NCBI GenBank assembly: GCA_023634235.1
Contig: JAMKCF010000013.1
Span: forward strand, 15,563,705-15,627,704
Source: Pisaster brevispinus
Taxonomy: Eukaryota > Echinodermata > Asteroidea > Forcipulatida > Asteriidae
Direction of reading: 5' to 3'
Length of the DNA: 64,000 nt
Both the position numbers and the translations under genes were made by a program. How positions within the stretch are numbered: position 1 is the stretch's first letter; each line of letters opens with the position of its first letter. Positions 35,375 to 47,690 of the stretch are shown here, one piece after another. Under the pieces are notes generated by a model, which was given only the letters and a program-made list of their open reading frames with translations, did not search any database and was not told the DNA's origin.

Positions 35375-38298
35375 ATAGAAACCCCGAGTGGAAATGTCAA
35401 CCAATAATAAGGTTTGAGGACTCACAAACAAGGGCATTTCCCATTGTTCTTTTATTTCCTGTCAACTGGTGGCGATGTTGCAATTTCGAACGCACACTGG
35501 CGGTAAAAGCACACCAAAATCATTCCCTGGGGGCTTGCTATTGTCAATTTAGGGGTTAACTCTCCATTTCTTCGAAAGGGATTAAACTAAGTGATACGTC
35601 AGCAGAGATGAATAAGCCTTTGAAAATAAGTTCATACTACAGGCTGAATTTTGTATTATTTCTGTTGATTGTATTGTCGGACCACGGTGTACCTTTATTA
35701 CTTCCGTGTTTAGGGCACATTATTTGAATATATCTGATTTAGCAACCTGTTACTGTTAGACTTTGTCCGTGAGTTTGACTGCAAGAAAATCAGAGGTGTG
35801 CCTTGGGCTGAAACAGAGCTTTGCAATGAGAGAGTTTCGAAGTGGAGTGACCAGTTGTTGTTTTTGGGGGTTTTTTTTGTGGGACTTTTTTGGTCACAAG
35901 TTGCTGGATGGACGCCACCTTTGGTCCAAACGATAGAACAACCCAATGTTGTACCGTGCCCGATATCCCACCCGAGTGTTCACATAAGGTAACACACTAT
36001 TTTCCTCTGTACAGAAGTACACCCCCCCCCCTAAATCCTATTAAGAATTTCTGAGATTCCAAGCACACAATGAAGACACGATAGAAGGGGGTTTACCGAC
36101 TACCGTGCTCCACGTTGGGTGCTCGTCGATACGGGCCGTGGTGTATCCCCATTGTATGCTCTGAATATCAGGAATTCTTTAGAGGATTTTGTTTTGGGGG
36201 CGGGTACCCTCTGCCAACCCCCCCCCCCCATATCACCATACTATCAGGCATAGTATGGAGCACCAAATGCCTAATGAGCAGTCTAGTCTGGCACCCTGTG
36301 TGCGCACAAGCCTACCTTCCACTCGTAACGAGAAACCCTTTAACAATCGTACGCCAGTGCACTGTACAATTAGCCCTCCACCAAAAAAAAGGGGGGGAAA
36401 TTACATTTCTTACTTCCAATTTCATAGTTTCTTACTTCCAATCCCATATCGATACAGTGCGGGTGAATTCCTGTAGCAGGTTTTTGCAGACCTAATTTAG
36501 GTTTACTATCAGCAGAGTAGGGTGAACGTTGCGTCCATCCAGGGCTCTCCCCGGTCAAAAATAACCCCAAAATGGTTCACTCATTATACATTAGATCATT
36601 AAGCTTCACTGTATAAGGTAACAAGATAATCCATAACAAGAGCGCTTGAGCAGACTTAAACATTATTTGAGGTCACGTGGGTAGCCCAACGCAATGAGTT
36701 TATGACAAGGAAAATCTACACGGTAGGGTAGCAGTGACAGCCTCATAGAGGGGCGGGACTTGCTGAGCAACGGGTCTCCCGCCCCTGCCCCCCTATGGTT
36801 ACGCCACTGTGGGGGCAGAAAGGAGAAATCTCTGGGGAATATTGTGTCTTTGATGGCGAGCATGGAATGTGTCACGCACTCAGTGTATGTCATGAGAAAA
36901 ATACGTTGGCTGCGAGACCATCTCAGAATTGTCCTTTGAAAAAAAAATGCAGGCAGAACAAGCGTTTTTAAAAATTTTGAAATTGCTGTCATTTCTACCT
37001 ATATTTTTTTCAAATCTGCGATGGCCCTGTTTATAGTTTCACGTCTTTCTCACGACAAACTGTGTGCCAAATTCCATTACCAGCCTGCCGTACTGACGCA
37101 ACAACTGCTTAAAGTTGCATCTCCCGAGCTTCAGCCGAAAAGTCCAAGCTTTTTAAATTAATTTGTTTCTCCGAACGAACTTTGAAAGCCCTATGCACAA
37201 TCAATTCAGTGCTGCTTTAGAACGAAACGTACAAACAATGCTTCGGTGAATGCTTCTGTTGTTGTTCTGGTGTTGCCTCTTCTGTTGTTGTTGCTGCCGC
37301 TGATTTCGTTGTTGATTGTTTGTTCGTTTGTTGGGGTGTTGGGGTGTTTGTTTGTTTGTTTGTTTGTTGGTTGGGGTGTTGGGGTGTTTGTTTGTTTGTT
37401 TAGTGACTCAAGTTAAACTCTCTAACTTTCTACCAATGGAAACAGCATCCTAATATTTCTACGTTTGTTTCCGCTTCAATTTGGCAAGATATCGGGCACT
37501 ATACTTCTTGACGGGGTTTTCGATTTGGATATTTGAGTCTTTCTGCCATTTACACATGGGACTTTAAATAAAAGGTACTTCTCAGTGTGGACGTCCCCGA
37601 TTTTATTTTATTTAGGCCTATATATAAAAAATAGTCAAAAGAACGGGAGGACGAAGAAAAAAAACCATAAAGGTGGACAAATTGTTGGTTGACTTATGGG
37701 GTCCTTGAAAACAATGAAATAAAGCTTCTCCACAATGTTTCCTCTGATCACATTCTAACCTCTTGTAACCGAAGAGGAATTCTTAAGAAACGTAATCGAT
37801 AGCGCAACGATTTAAACCTGTTCAGAAAATGTAACAAATGTTTCCTGAAGTATAGCCATATAATAGATATACATTGTTTTTTTACATGAAGAGGTTCCGG
37901 GAACGTACTCGAAATACCCAGACATCGTCTAGACACCTCGAGAATGGTTACATTTTGTACAATACGTGATCAACAACGAGCTTGAGTGTCAGGATCGATC
38001 CCAGAGGATGGTATGATGTCAAGACCGAACCAATCTTCTCTGCGTCGTGGTTCAACTGTGCAGGCAATTGATAAACTAACTGTTATAATTGCGAAACTTG
38101 ATATTAGGTACGGTGTCAAAATATTTTGAATGAGAAAGCAGGTTGTGCTGAAGTTGCAAGCGGTGGTTGAAACCAATAACTCATTGGCGAGTTAGATAGT
38201 TAAAATGTGTCTGGTACAAGAACTTGAACCCTCAAATTGGATTTCCCCGGATGTGTCAAGGTAATCGCTCAAACTTGATTTGCTCAGACTGCTGATAG

Positions 38299-38972
38299 TT
38301 GCTGCGTCACATGGCTCGGGTCAAGCTTTTGTTCAGCGACCTCCAGAAAGGGCAAAGCCTGGTACCATTGTGCCATACAGATCCACTTGGAATTGTGTAT
38401 GGGTGTTCGCCGTCTCTTACAAATCTACGCAAAAGTCCGACCCTTAACCAAAGAGTCCCCCTCACGCCTGTGGCTTTCGTCCCGTCATGGGCACAGATCC
38501 CTCTTGGTGCTTTACATACAGATGTCCACTTACAAAATGGTGGTTGTGTGAACTGGTGCGTGACCTGTGTTACCATGAGGAATCGGCGCCATTTTCTCAA
38601 TGGTCGAGAATGCTCTTTGCCAGAAACAGCCTTAACAAGAAGCATTTTGGACCCAAATTCACCTGGTTTTCGAACGCCCTCTAGTTCTATATGTTTTACA
38701 ACTCTATCAATACAAACATAAATGATTATTATTATATATTTCTGGTAGTGAAACAAAGGGTGCCTCAAATTAAATTTAATCACTGTAGCTCTCAAGTTTG
38801 AGGAAACCTGTAAACAAGGGTGCTTGCTACGTAAACCAGAAACCCAGGAATAGGAGAACAAGAGGCAGCTCCTGTATGTTAACCTCACTCCCCCTTCACT
38901 ACAAGTCAGAGAGGTTTTAAGGTTTTTTCGCCAGTCGGGTTCCAGCTGATTCCGTTCCCGTGCACTCCTCAA
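38299..38972. other. Region open on both strands, unrecognised
   Basis: A 140-aa frame on plus (38299-38721) and a 221-aa frame on minus (38307-38972) overlap for over 400 bases. Neither translation contains a family motif I recognise. The minus frame runs through the repeat tail at 38722-38873 and a TAATAATAAT run, so at least part of it is not a real gene. It could be a degraded transposon fragment. Confidence 0.3.
38722..38873 (-). mobile_element. LINE/SINE 3' tail copy
   Basis: On minus: GGTTTCTGGTTTACGTAGCAA, CACCCTTGTTTACAGGTTTCC, GAGAGCTACAGTGATTAA, then CACTACCAGAAATATATAATA. Same order as 56195-56372 (+) and 5125-4972 (-). Confidence 0.7.
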
Positions 38973-39287
38973 GCGTACAACGCGTCTTCGGTTCCATCAC
39001 CAAACCTACCTGTGTAAAGTCTTGCGCGAATTCGAACATTAGGACCCGTTAGAGTGCGCACGTTTGTTTCCTTCTCGCATTAAAGCGATGCACGTGGGAT
39101 CAAAGTGGTGCAAATTTTTTTTTGAATATGCACGAGACTTGCACAGTCTAAAGATCATTGCAGACAATGACCATTGCTATCAATGATGTAACAAAACGTT
39201 CGCTTGCTGAAATGTTGCCATGGATATTTCACGTTCCAACAATAGATAGAGGTTGGTTGTAAGTTTGTTTCTTACAGATTCATCGAA

Positions 39288-39360
39288 GGCCCTGTGGCCC
39301 AACGGATAAGGCATCTGACTACGAATCAGGGGATTCCAGGTTCGAATCCTGGCAGGGTCG
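39288..39360 (+). tRNA. tRNA-Arg (ACG)
   Basis: 73 bases folding as a full cloverleaf. Acceptor GGCCCTG pairs with CAGGGTC (one G-U) with discriminator G. The D arm is in GGCCCAACGGATAAGGC. Anticodon stem TCTGA/TCAGG (one U-G) has loop CTACGAA, giving anticodon ACG. T arm CCAGG-TTCGAAT-CCTGG. Box B GGTTCGAATCC is at 39339-39349. A TTTTCTTCTTTTC tract follows from 39362 as polymerase III terminator. No CCA is encoded, as expected in eukaryotes. It looks functional and stands alone between the two ligand genes. Confidence 0.96.
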
Positions 39361-39779
39361 ATTTTCTTCTTTTCTCGTCCCCTCCTTTTCTACCTTTACG
39401 GTAAGTTTTAGCAAAATAAGACAGTAAGTATCAAATACAAACAGGTTCCTTTTTGTTTTTGTGGTTTTTTTTTAAGTGGTGGCTGGTAGTAGATTGGCAA
39501 CCACCAGCTGGCAAAAGTATCGATTTCGCGTTGCAAAAGAAAGGTCGCTCAAACCATGCAACTTTTATCCAACCTTCCATGGATGGGTTTCAGTTAAAGC
39601 AATAAACGTGGGACCAAAATGTTTGAATATACATGTACCGGTTTTTGTTTTTATTTATTTGTTTGTAATTTCCTTATTTAATGGCTTAGCTGTTCTGTAA
39701 AAGTCTATTTTGCTTATGTTTCTGCATGTCTGTTGATGATTCTTGAATAAGTCGTATAGCTCCACTAAAAAAATAGTAA

Positions 39780-39877
39780 AATAAATAACTTAATAAATAA
39801 ACAAACAAACACCCCAACAAACAAGCAAACAATCACCACAAAAAACAACATTAAAAACACAAAAATAAATAAATACA

Positions 39878-39908
<31 letters not shown>

Positions 39909-39965
39909 ATGAATAAATAAATGAATAAATAAATGAATAAATAAATAAATAAATACATACATACA

Positions 39966-40044
<79 letters not shown>

Positions 40045-40195
40045 ATGAATGAATGAATGAATGAATGAATAAAAAAAAATAATAATAATAAATAAATAAA
40101 TAAATATTTTATAAAAATAGAAAAAAAAATAGAAAAAAAAAAATAAATAAACAAATTAATAAATAAATGCATAAATAAATAAATAAATAAATACG
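39780..40195. repeat. (AAAT)n microsatellite, about 400 bases
   Basis: Long tetranucleotide tract, mostly ATAA/AAAT with ATGA and ATAC variants. The 161-aa Ile/Phe/Leu-rich minus frame across it is an artefact. Confidence 0.95.
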
Positions 40196-40619
40196 CTTGC
40201 CCCAGAAAATGAAAATGTCTGGTTGAACAATTGAGACAACCAATAGTCAACGGGTAACCAACTTTTATGGAGCAAGTACATTATGTCAAATCAAATCGAA
40301 CCGTTGCTTCGAATGATAAAGCGATCTCTATGGAATTGGAGCACAATGGCTCGCTCTGGTACGAAGACATGTCTGAGCACAGACGTGAAACAACTTAAGA
40401 GTTAGATCAAGAGGTTAGTCTCTTACGCAATAAGGTAATGGTCGTGTATTAAAGCACACGCCTCCCTACCCCGCCTCCCATCCAAGTGGCTACGTGCAGA
40501 TAAAACCACTGATGACTTTTCAGTACTCTGTTATCCTGTTGATGTCCGGGTATGTGGTTTAATAAGGGAACAAAGTTAAAGAGCAGTTTTCGAGCTTTGA
40601 TCGGCCTGCATTTTTAAAG

Positions 40620-41040
40620 TGGTGCATGGCGGTATGCAGGTTCGCCAACAATCCTCGTACCGAACGTTTGGGCACCGTGTGTCTATGGACAAACTGTGGT
40701 GCTCGATATGGGGCATGGTGAAACCCTTGTGTCTTCAATGTGTGCTTGGAATCTCAGGGATTATTCAGAGGATTTCAGGGGGAGACTTCTGTACAAAAGG
40801 AAAATATTGTGTTACTGCCAAAACTGGGGTGTTAAAACTGACACCAGGGTGTTGTCACATAATAGATACCCACCCCCAAATTAACATCATAGGGTGTAAA
40901 AATAACACCAATGTAATTGTGTTAGTGAAATAAGTGTAGTTTTAGTGTAATTGTAACACCCTATGATGTACATTTAGATTTTGGGGGTATCTATAGTGTG
41001 AGGGATACCTTCTGCCCCATACCGGGCATGGTATCAAAAA
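40620..41040. mobile_element. Family I repeat with nested GGTGTT MITE
   Basis: Outer element: GGTGCTCGATATGGGGCATGG, AATCTCAGGGATTATTCAGAG and GGGATACCTTCTGCCCCATA. It is interrupted at about 40813-41001 by a family A element (GGGGTGTTAAAACTGACACC ... ATAGGGTGTAAAAATAACAC). Confidence 0.65.
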
Positions 41041-41109
41041 TCTGACTTTCTTGAGAGTGTTAAGATGTCACAATCCTAAGTTCGAATCTGTCACCTGGAG
41101 GGGATTGGG

Positions 41110-41168
41110 TTGAGGGGAGGGGGGAGGTGTGGGTGGGGAGGGGGGAGGTGTGGGTGGGGAGGGGGTTC
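41110..41168 (+). repeat. G-rich 22-bp tandem repeat
   Basis: GGGAGGTGTGGGTGGGGAGG repeats at 22-base spacing within a continuous G-rich run. The plus strand has many G-tracts and could form G-quadruplexes. Confidence 0.7.
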
Positions 41169-42179
41169 TTATCACGGATTCGGATTGCCTCCAGCTTGGC
41201 TGGTTTCGAAAAAAATGGCATTTGGCTTTGTCTTCATCTATCATCAAAATCACAACAGTCTACTTGAATTTCTTCGCTGCAGCTTTATGCTTTGCACAGC
41301 CATCGTAACACTATAAGCAATCGATCAAAAATACGGTCTCCGCAGATTCAGCCAAGTCGGACAAACCCGACACGCGGCTTAACAATAAAAACGCCGCTGA
41401 CAGAGCTTGCAGAAAAGCCATTTCAGCTACAGTTCGGCCACAATTCTGTTATTGAGGCTATTTATTCTTGAAAGCCTATTTACTAAATTACTTGTCTTTT
41501 CGACGCTGACATCCAAATCAAAGACTTGGAAACGAGTCTAACCACGAGTCTAACCACACTCCAATGACGTCAGATGGATTCCCCGCCATTTCAGAAGGAG
41601 TCAACAACATTAACTTACTTGCTTAAAAACAAGAGAGTGATACAAACATCCCCGGGCTTTTTTATTTCAAGGAAAGGCGAGACAAGTGAAGGAAAAAGGG
41701 GTGCGGTTTTTTTCTGATATTATTTTTGAAAAACAAGATTGCATGGGGTGAGCACGTGCACCTTAACGTAACAATGAAGTACTTTCCTTGGAGCCACTTT
41801 GAGTTTACAAATACCCTGTTAAAATACCAAAGATGTTTTCGACAAATCTGCAGCCATGGGAGCAGCATAGCCCTCACTGTCCTTACACCAAGGCCCATAT
41901 ATCATACCATTAGTTGTCCACTGATGAAAGGACCACGAAGCCAATTCTCAAAATTGTGTTATGACGCAATCCGAAACCTGTCAACACCGTCGACGATCGG
42001 AGTTGTTTTGCCGGAACCCCTTTGTCCCGGAATTAGGTGTTGAGCCTCCGTGGAATTTGATGGATAGGCTTTAGCAGATTTTGTTGTTTTGCCACCAAAT
42101 CGCTGCATATCTTCAGATGGTCCAAGGAAATCTCGTCGGCCGGAAGATTGGACAACTGTGAGGCCGGCTGCATACCAGG

Positions 42180-42370
42180 TATACTTTTGACAGATATTAT
42201 GTTCATCTTGTTCAGAAGTAGCCCCCCAACCCCCCCCCCCCCAAAAAAAAAAAAAAAAAAAAATCCTGAAGAATTCCTGACACCCACAGAACACAATGAG
42301 ACGGCGTGTGTGTGTGTGTGTGTGTGGGGGGGGGGGGTGTACACCATGCCACATATCGAATGTACTTCTA
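42180..42370. mobile_element. Family I fragment with poly-C/poly-A and GT run
   Basis: GTTCAGAAGTAGCCCCCCAA, CCTGAAGAATTCCTGACACC and CATGCCACATATCGAATGTA, with long homopolymer runs and a (GT)n tract (42306-42326). Confidence 0.5.
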
Positions 42371-43225
42371 AAAAATATGTTCAATGAATTATATGGTTAA
42401 GCTGTTTAGTTTGTGATAAATTGACAAAAATGAGGGATCAGCGTATCAACGTAATCCATTGTAGAAATGTTGCCACATGGCATCACCAAGGACAATCGGT
42501 ACTGCAGCGGTATAACGAAGGGCGCCCTCAAACACTCCACCGACTAACTTTCGCGACAGGTCCGGGACCGAGCATAACAAAACGAGAAAGAAAAAAACTG
42601 TCATCAAATCAGAATCGTCAAGCGACTACAACAAATGGGATAAACCCATTTTTTACGAGACAAAATATCGGCTGTTGAACCTTGAATCTTTAACGGTGAG
42701 TGACGTGCCTCTATGGTGAGGTGTTTTTGAAAGTCTGTCATAGTCTTGCTCGCGCCTGTCCGGCCCCCCTTTTTTTTATATATACTTATATTTTTTACGA
42801 CAGCTGCGAGAAAACGGTGTTGATTGTTGTTCCTGTTTAGAAGCTCAACAACAAAAACAACATGTGTTGGAGAGATATCCGTGATTTGCATCCGCCTGGT
42901 TAGAGAGCGTCTGTAGAAAAATGGTTTTGCAGACCCTTTGGACACTGATTGATTTCATATTATAAATCATGGCATCTGGCTGTTAGTGTTAGTGGTAAAG
43001 GCGTGAGATTGGCATTTTTTCAAACTTGTATCAAAACTTGTTCCTAAAGGACGATAAAAACATCAGTTTTTAAAAGGTTGAAAAGTACATGTAAACTCAC
43101 GTGCAGAAAGCACGCATATTTCACAGATAATGTTTAGGGGGGAAATCATGTTCAGGCTATCTATGAAAAACCTGATCATATGTCAATTAGAGATGTCTTT
43201 ACAATATTTGATTTAGCCAAATCTC

Positions 43226-43546
43226 AAGTAAAGTCTCAAATCTGTAGGGCTACGTCATAAGTAAAATATCAAGTCTGTAGGGTTACATCACAAGTACAGT
43301 CTCATGTTTGTAGGGTTACATCATAAGTAAAGTCTCAAGTCCGTACGGATACGTCAAACGGTCTCTAGTCCGTACGGATACGTCAAACAGTCTTTAGTCC
43401 GTACGGAAACGTCACAAGGAAAGTCTCAAGTTCGTACAATACGTCACAAGTAAAGTCTCAAGTTCGGGCGGTTACACTACAAGTAATATCTCAAATCCGT
43501 AAGGCTAAGTCACAAGTGAAGTCTGACACCTGTGAGGCCAAGTTAT
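43226..43546. repeat. 33-bp minisatellite, ten copies
   Basis: Units of 29-33 bases beginning AAGTAAAGTCTCAAGTCCGT and ending GGNTACGTCAC. Copies 4 to 6 carry a GTCCGTACGGA palindrome, and copies 5 and 6 are shortened. Confidence 0.9.
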
Positions 43547-43903
43547 TAGTATTTAACTGGAGATCTTAGTTATTAAGGCCCAAGTTCCGCGTGCAGCATT
43601 CTCAACAAGTCCAAGGGGCAAGTCTCAGATGAAGTCTAAAGCCCTTGATATTTGAGGGCAATTCAGGCCTAAGTTTGCTGCTCAACACGGCCTTTTTGTA
43701 AGAAATAACAGACTCTCCTACATGGAGTAGTCGATTGCCTTATCCGGAAACCTCTTTTTTGGACAGTTGAAGTCTTCAAAGGTGAGTCTCAATTAAAGTC
43801 CCAAGTCAGTTCAGTTGAGTCCAAATAAAGAGCCTTAGACTAAAATGGAACTATGGGTACAACGTCTAGTCATTGACTTCAAGAGCTAACTCAGTTGTTA
43901 GGC

Positions 43904-44000
43904 TGCGCCGGATCAAACGACTTCGGCTACGGCTATGGCTGTTTGTTGGCAGCGGCAGTCCAGCCGTAGCCACTGCCGAAGGCGACAGTTCGGACGCGGC
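43904..44000. mobile_element. Short foldback element (family G)
   Basis: GGCTGCGCCGGATCAAACGAC at the left, GACAGTTCGGACGCGGCC at the right, CTTCGGCTACGG and CCGTAGCCACTG inside. Compare 24769-24912 and 53741-53880. Confidence 0.55.
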
Positions 44001-44339
44001 CTCAGACTCCGCGAACAAGATTTGCGCACTATAAAGTCAAACCCATTTTCCGCGTCGCAATAATATTCCGTTGTCATGTTCTATGTGCAGCCGAGGTCAT
44101 TACCACCGACCGGGCCAGCAACATCGGGGCTATATTGAACCGTAGAGAGGTCCTTTCTCTATGATTGAACTTTAAAACAAAAGAGGGGCTCAATTCCCTA
44201 AAACGGTTCAGCAGAAAAATGCCTTTATCACGAACAGTCTTTACTTGCGGGTAGAAAATGAATTTATACCCGAAGATTATTATACCAGAGCAAGATACTT
44301 TTAAGGGAGGGTGTACCTTTGGTAATATTACTCCACAAA

Positions 44340-44560
44340 CTAATGGCCATAACAAAATTACTTGGTACTGAGAAGCATTGCAGCTGTTGATAATGTATAC
44401 CATTTTGAGAAACGATTTTCCTCTAAGGATTGTGGTTTTAGAGAAAAGGGTTTAAACATAAATCAATCTGAGGAAACTTTCATACATAAAGCTTTTGCCT
44501 TAGATTGTGTATTCCAATTACGGATTATTGCGTGGACATAACCGCTCCAGATTGTTCGGT
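44340..44560. mobile_element. Family L foldback repeat
   Basis: GAGAAGCATTGCAGCTGTTGA, then a long block parallel to 5998-6080, and CTGAGGAAACTTTCATACAT around the centre. No gene. Confidence 0.55.
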
Positions 44561-44769
44561 GATTTCTCGAAAAAAAATATCAACTTTTGAAATTAACCTT
44601 CACAGGTAAGTTTTATTGTAAACCGGTATATCTACAATTATACAGTTTGTTGGGATGTACTTATTTGCAGGGCGGTAAATACTGAAAGTTTAAAGTCATG
44701 CAGCAATTAGTGCTCCATGGGCTTAGATAGGAACAGTGTTTATGTACTGGGACCAGTCAGGTGGATGTA

Positions 44770-44938
44770 GACCTTATGCATTGACGTCATCCAACCGCCA
44801 TCTTAGAGGTAAAATGGTGACGAAACAATGGAAGCGCACAGATTTGTACGCGCGGCGCACAGGATTGGCCAATGAACAACCTCATTTTGACCTCTAGGTG
44901 AGGGCGCCCTACTGATATGACGTCATGTGCATAAGGTC
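44770..44938. mobile_element. TGACGTCA-bearing MITE, intact copy
   Basis: TA-flanked. Left end GACCTTATGCATTGACGTCA, right end TGACGTCATGTGCATAAGGTC, so the inverted ends each carry a full cAMP-response-element-like TGACGTCA. The inside matches the copies at 12265 and 12591. Confidence 0.85.
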
Positions 44939-45360
44939 TATTGGTTAAGGAGCTAGTTCGCATTTACTGGTCATCTTTTGGCAAGTTTACCAACCAAAGT
45001 GCCATATCATCTCTGTTCAACTTGTGCTCAGTCATAACTAAATGCATAGCACAATTATTTCTTTTTCATATTGCAACTTTTAGTGCTTTGGGGCCAAAAT
45101 GAAAATTGATGATACATTTAGCAGTCTTACATAATTGCAGATTGTCATCGTAGGTGATAAAAAAATATTTTTTTTAAAACCCCATAAAAACATGATACAA
45201 ATAAGAGTGCTCATCATTAACAATATAATACAATAATAATAACAGGCACAACAGGAGTCGTATAAGTCCACCGGAGAATGGGGGAAAAATTATAACATAA
45301 AAATGAATAAAATAACAGGCATTTACATGATTTCCAACCCCTGTTCATTAGAGTTAGACC

Positions 45361-45972
45361 CTAAGCATTCCTAAAACCATCTGAACTCTGTCTAAGTATA
45401 CAGCACCCTCAACCAAAATTGAACCAACGATCTCTACCCTTGCAGGTACCCATTTACTCCTGGGTGATGAGAAGCAATTAAGTGTGTGATGTAATAGCTT
45501 CATCTAATTCAATGATTACTGTGTACCGAATCTCTCCTGCCAGTTGAAGTTGGAATGTTTTATTATGTAATTGAATGCTCTTCGCGCTGTAAAAGCCATT
45601 GGCAAAGTTGGGCGCACGCCCTCGTGGTCTGTGTGTCCAGGGGCGTGTGTGACGGTTTTTACTCTGTTCATAGGGGTCGAATGCTTTACCGGTGGTTGTT
45701 TGGGCGGCCCTTGCTACTGAGTTGGAGATTCGGCAGCTTCTGTAAATAGTAGCAATGTAATATAGAACACGGAGTTGTTGCGCCCGAAGGTATTTTCTTG
45801 TGTTTCGTGTCGGTCAGAATGATCTCAGATTGTTCTGAAAACCCCAACCATTGACAAGTGTCTTTCCCGCAAGAAACTCAAGAATCCTAACCGGGATTCG
45901 AACCCAAACTCTATTGACTCCACCCATCAGAGCTTGAGTGCGATGATCCAGAACATTCCACGACACGGTACG
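45361..45972 (-). mobile_element. Second tRNA-derived SINE-like element
   Basis: Minus-strand head at 45968-45890 has an A-box-like TCTGGATCATCGC and an exact B box GGTTCGAATCC (45904-45894), followed by GGGAAAGACACTTGTCAATGG. The far end holds GCAATTAAGTGTGTGATG and AGGTACCCATTTACTCCTGGG on plus, wording I know from invertebrate SINE-like repeats. Extent is approximate. Confidence 0.5.
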
Positions 45973-46299
45973 TTACAAACTTTTTACTCTTCTTTTATTG
46001 CACACTCTTAATCCCAAACATTCTATTAAAGAATAAATAAAGACCTATTAATGAAAATGGGAAATAAGTACAAATTAACATGTTGAAAGGCGTTGATCGG
46101 GGAGGCTAGGTTATTTTTTTAATAGACAGGCATGGATCCGGGGGCCCCCCGGAAATATTCCCTTTATTTAGGTATTAACGGCATTCAATACACATGTTGT
46201 AAACTCTGGAACGGCTATCTTTCATCTCTAAAGTGACGTGCCTAATTGGGTTTTGTTATTCACTGTACATAAAAAATGCTTGCAAGGTAATTAGCGTAT

Positions 46300-46640
46300 C
46301 CCATGAAGTATGTAAATTGCACATCGCGCGTGCGCACTAACACTACTGGTTGGCAAACAAAAATTAGGGAGCATCGCGCGTTTTTGTATGTGGCCTCACT
46401 GACACGGACAACACGGCATGCTGGAGAAAAATGGCGCAGCGAGATCGATCACCCCTGGATACGAGGTTGTTTTGTATGATGGGACTAGTGGTGGCGTGAC
46501 GCATACGCATTCGTGCGTATAGTGCACAACCATTGCTCTTCGGAATTTTGTCAATTTCAATGGAAATTGAAGTGCCAACCAATACGTGTCTGTACGCATG
46601 CGTGAATGTTGTTAGCGTATTATTTCATGGGAGGGGCTAA
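46300..46640. mobile_element. Dispersed repeat (family M)
   Basis: Partner of 14640-14880 with CATCGCGCGT, TGGTTGGCAAACAAAAATTAG, TGACGCATACGC and TACGCATGCGTGAATG. CG-rich octamers recur in inverted order. Confidence 0.6.
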
Positions 46641-47419
46641 TTTATCTAGTTATTTATTATTCACCGCTAACCTCTGGGTATTTATTTTGTTAAAATCATT
46701 ATCCATCATGTAATCTCATTGTTTGTTTGTTAAGTTTTGTTTATGTAACATCTCGGGGTGGGGTGAGTGAGGGTGTCATGGACTACTTAAAGGAAGTGCT
46801 TGACAAAACCCCAAAACTGTCTAACGTCTTCCTTGCGACTTCCACGATTCATTTTCCATATGTGTCTTAGTTTGAATGCCTTGTTCATTTTGTAATCAGT
46901 TGCGTTTGGTTGTTTATTACCTGTGCTCATACTGAAATAGAAATACATCAACAGAATATGAAGGTTGAGTCAACTTATGACCTCGCTTTAGTTCAAACCT
47001 GACAGGTCAACGAGAGACCAAAGCAAGATGAAGGGCATTTCCTTATTACACTCTGAAAAACCTGAAGGGTTTCGATGGAGCGTCACAGGGGAACGCATTA
47101 CAAACCCGTTCTCAGTGGTTGGTTTGAACACGTCGTTTTAAGTAATTAATTATAATGTAGCACTTAAAGGTATTTTCCAGGATTAGTAAGGATAAACAAC
47201 ACCATTATTAAGTTCATAGAACCATTCTTGTGTGAAATATTTATCTCTGAAATGAAGTCATGTTCGAAAAAAACTGCATCTGAAAACCTAAAAAACAACT
47301 TAAAAAGAGAGCGAACACAGAGCACAGTGTCCATTACACACCAGTCCCTTGTCCAGATGCTGAGCAGATTTCGATGAGAACCGTAGAAGATGTATAGATA
47401 AACAAAGTTTCAAATAAAT

Positions 47420-47690
47420 GGGTATCATAATTAGGAGTTATATTTCATAATTATGACTTAATGCAAGTCATAGTTATGAATTATTTCTCATAATATCAGT
47501 TAGCGTAAGTCATTATTTTGACTTATATCTCATAATTAAGATTTGGAATAGATCATAATTATGACCTTTGCCGAATAAGTATTATTAAGAGATGTAGCAT
47601 GTCACAATTATGAGATACAAGTCATAATCATAACTTGCACTGAGTCATAATTATTATGAGATATTATACATTATTAATGATGACTTTAAT
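47420..47690. repeat. Degenerate TCATAATTATGA palindromic repeat
   Basis: About ten loosely spaced copies of CATAATTATGA(C/G)TTA-like words in both orientations. The short word is its own inverse, so the array could form many alternative hairpins. Confidence 0.6.

Larger units (their letters stand above)
35380..39280. other. Intergenic region between divergent ligands, left part
   Basis: Family I repeat at 36000-36300 (CTCTGTACAGAAGTACACC, AATTTCTGAGATTCC, then a poly-C run), a (GTTT)n/(GGGGTGTT)n stretch at 37255-37400, and the two-strand open region at 38299-38972. No gene recognised. Confidence 0.45.

Noticed and set aside
39765..40250. 161-aa hydrophobic minus-strand frame
   Set aside because: (AAAT)n microsatellite.
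43226..43546. Possible CRISPR-like spaced repeat
   Set aside because: Units are directly adjacent with no unique spacers, and the genome is eukaryotic.
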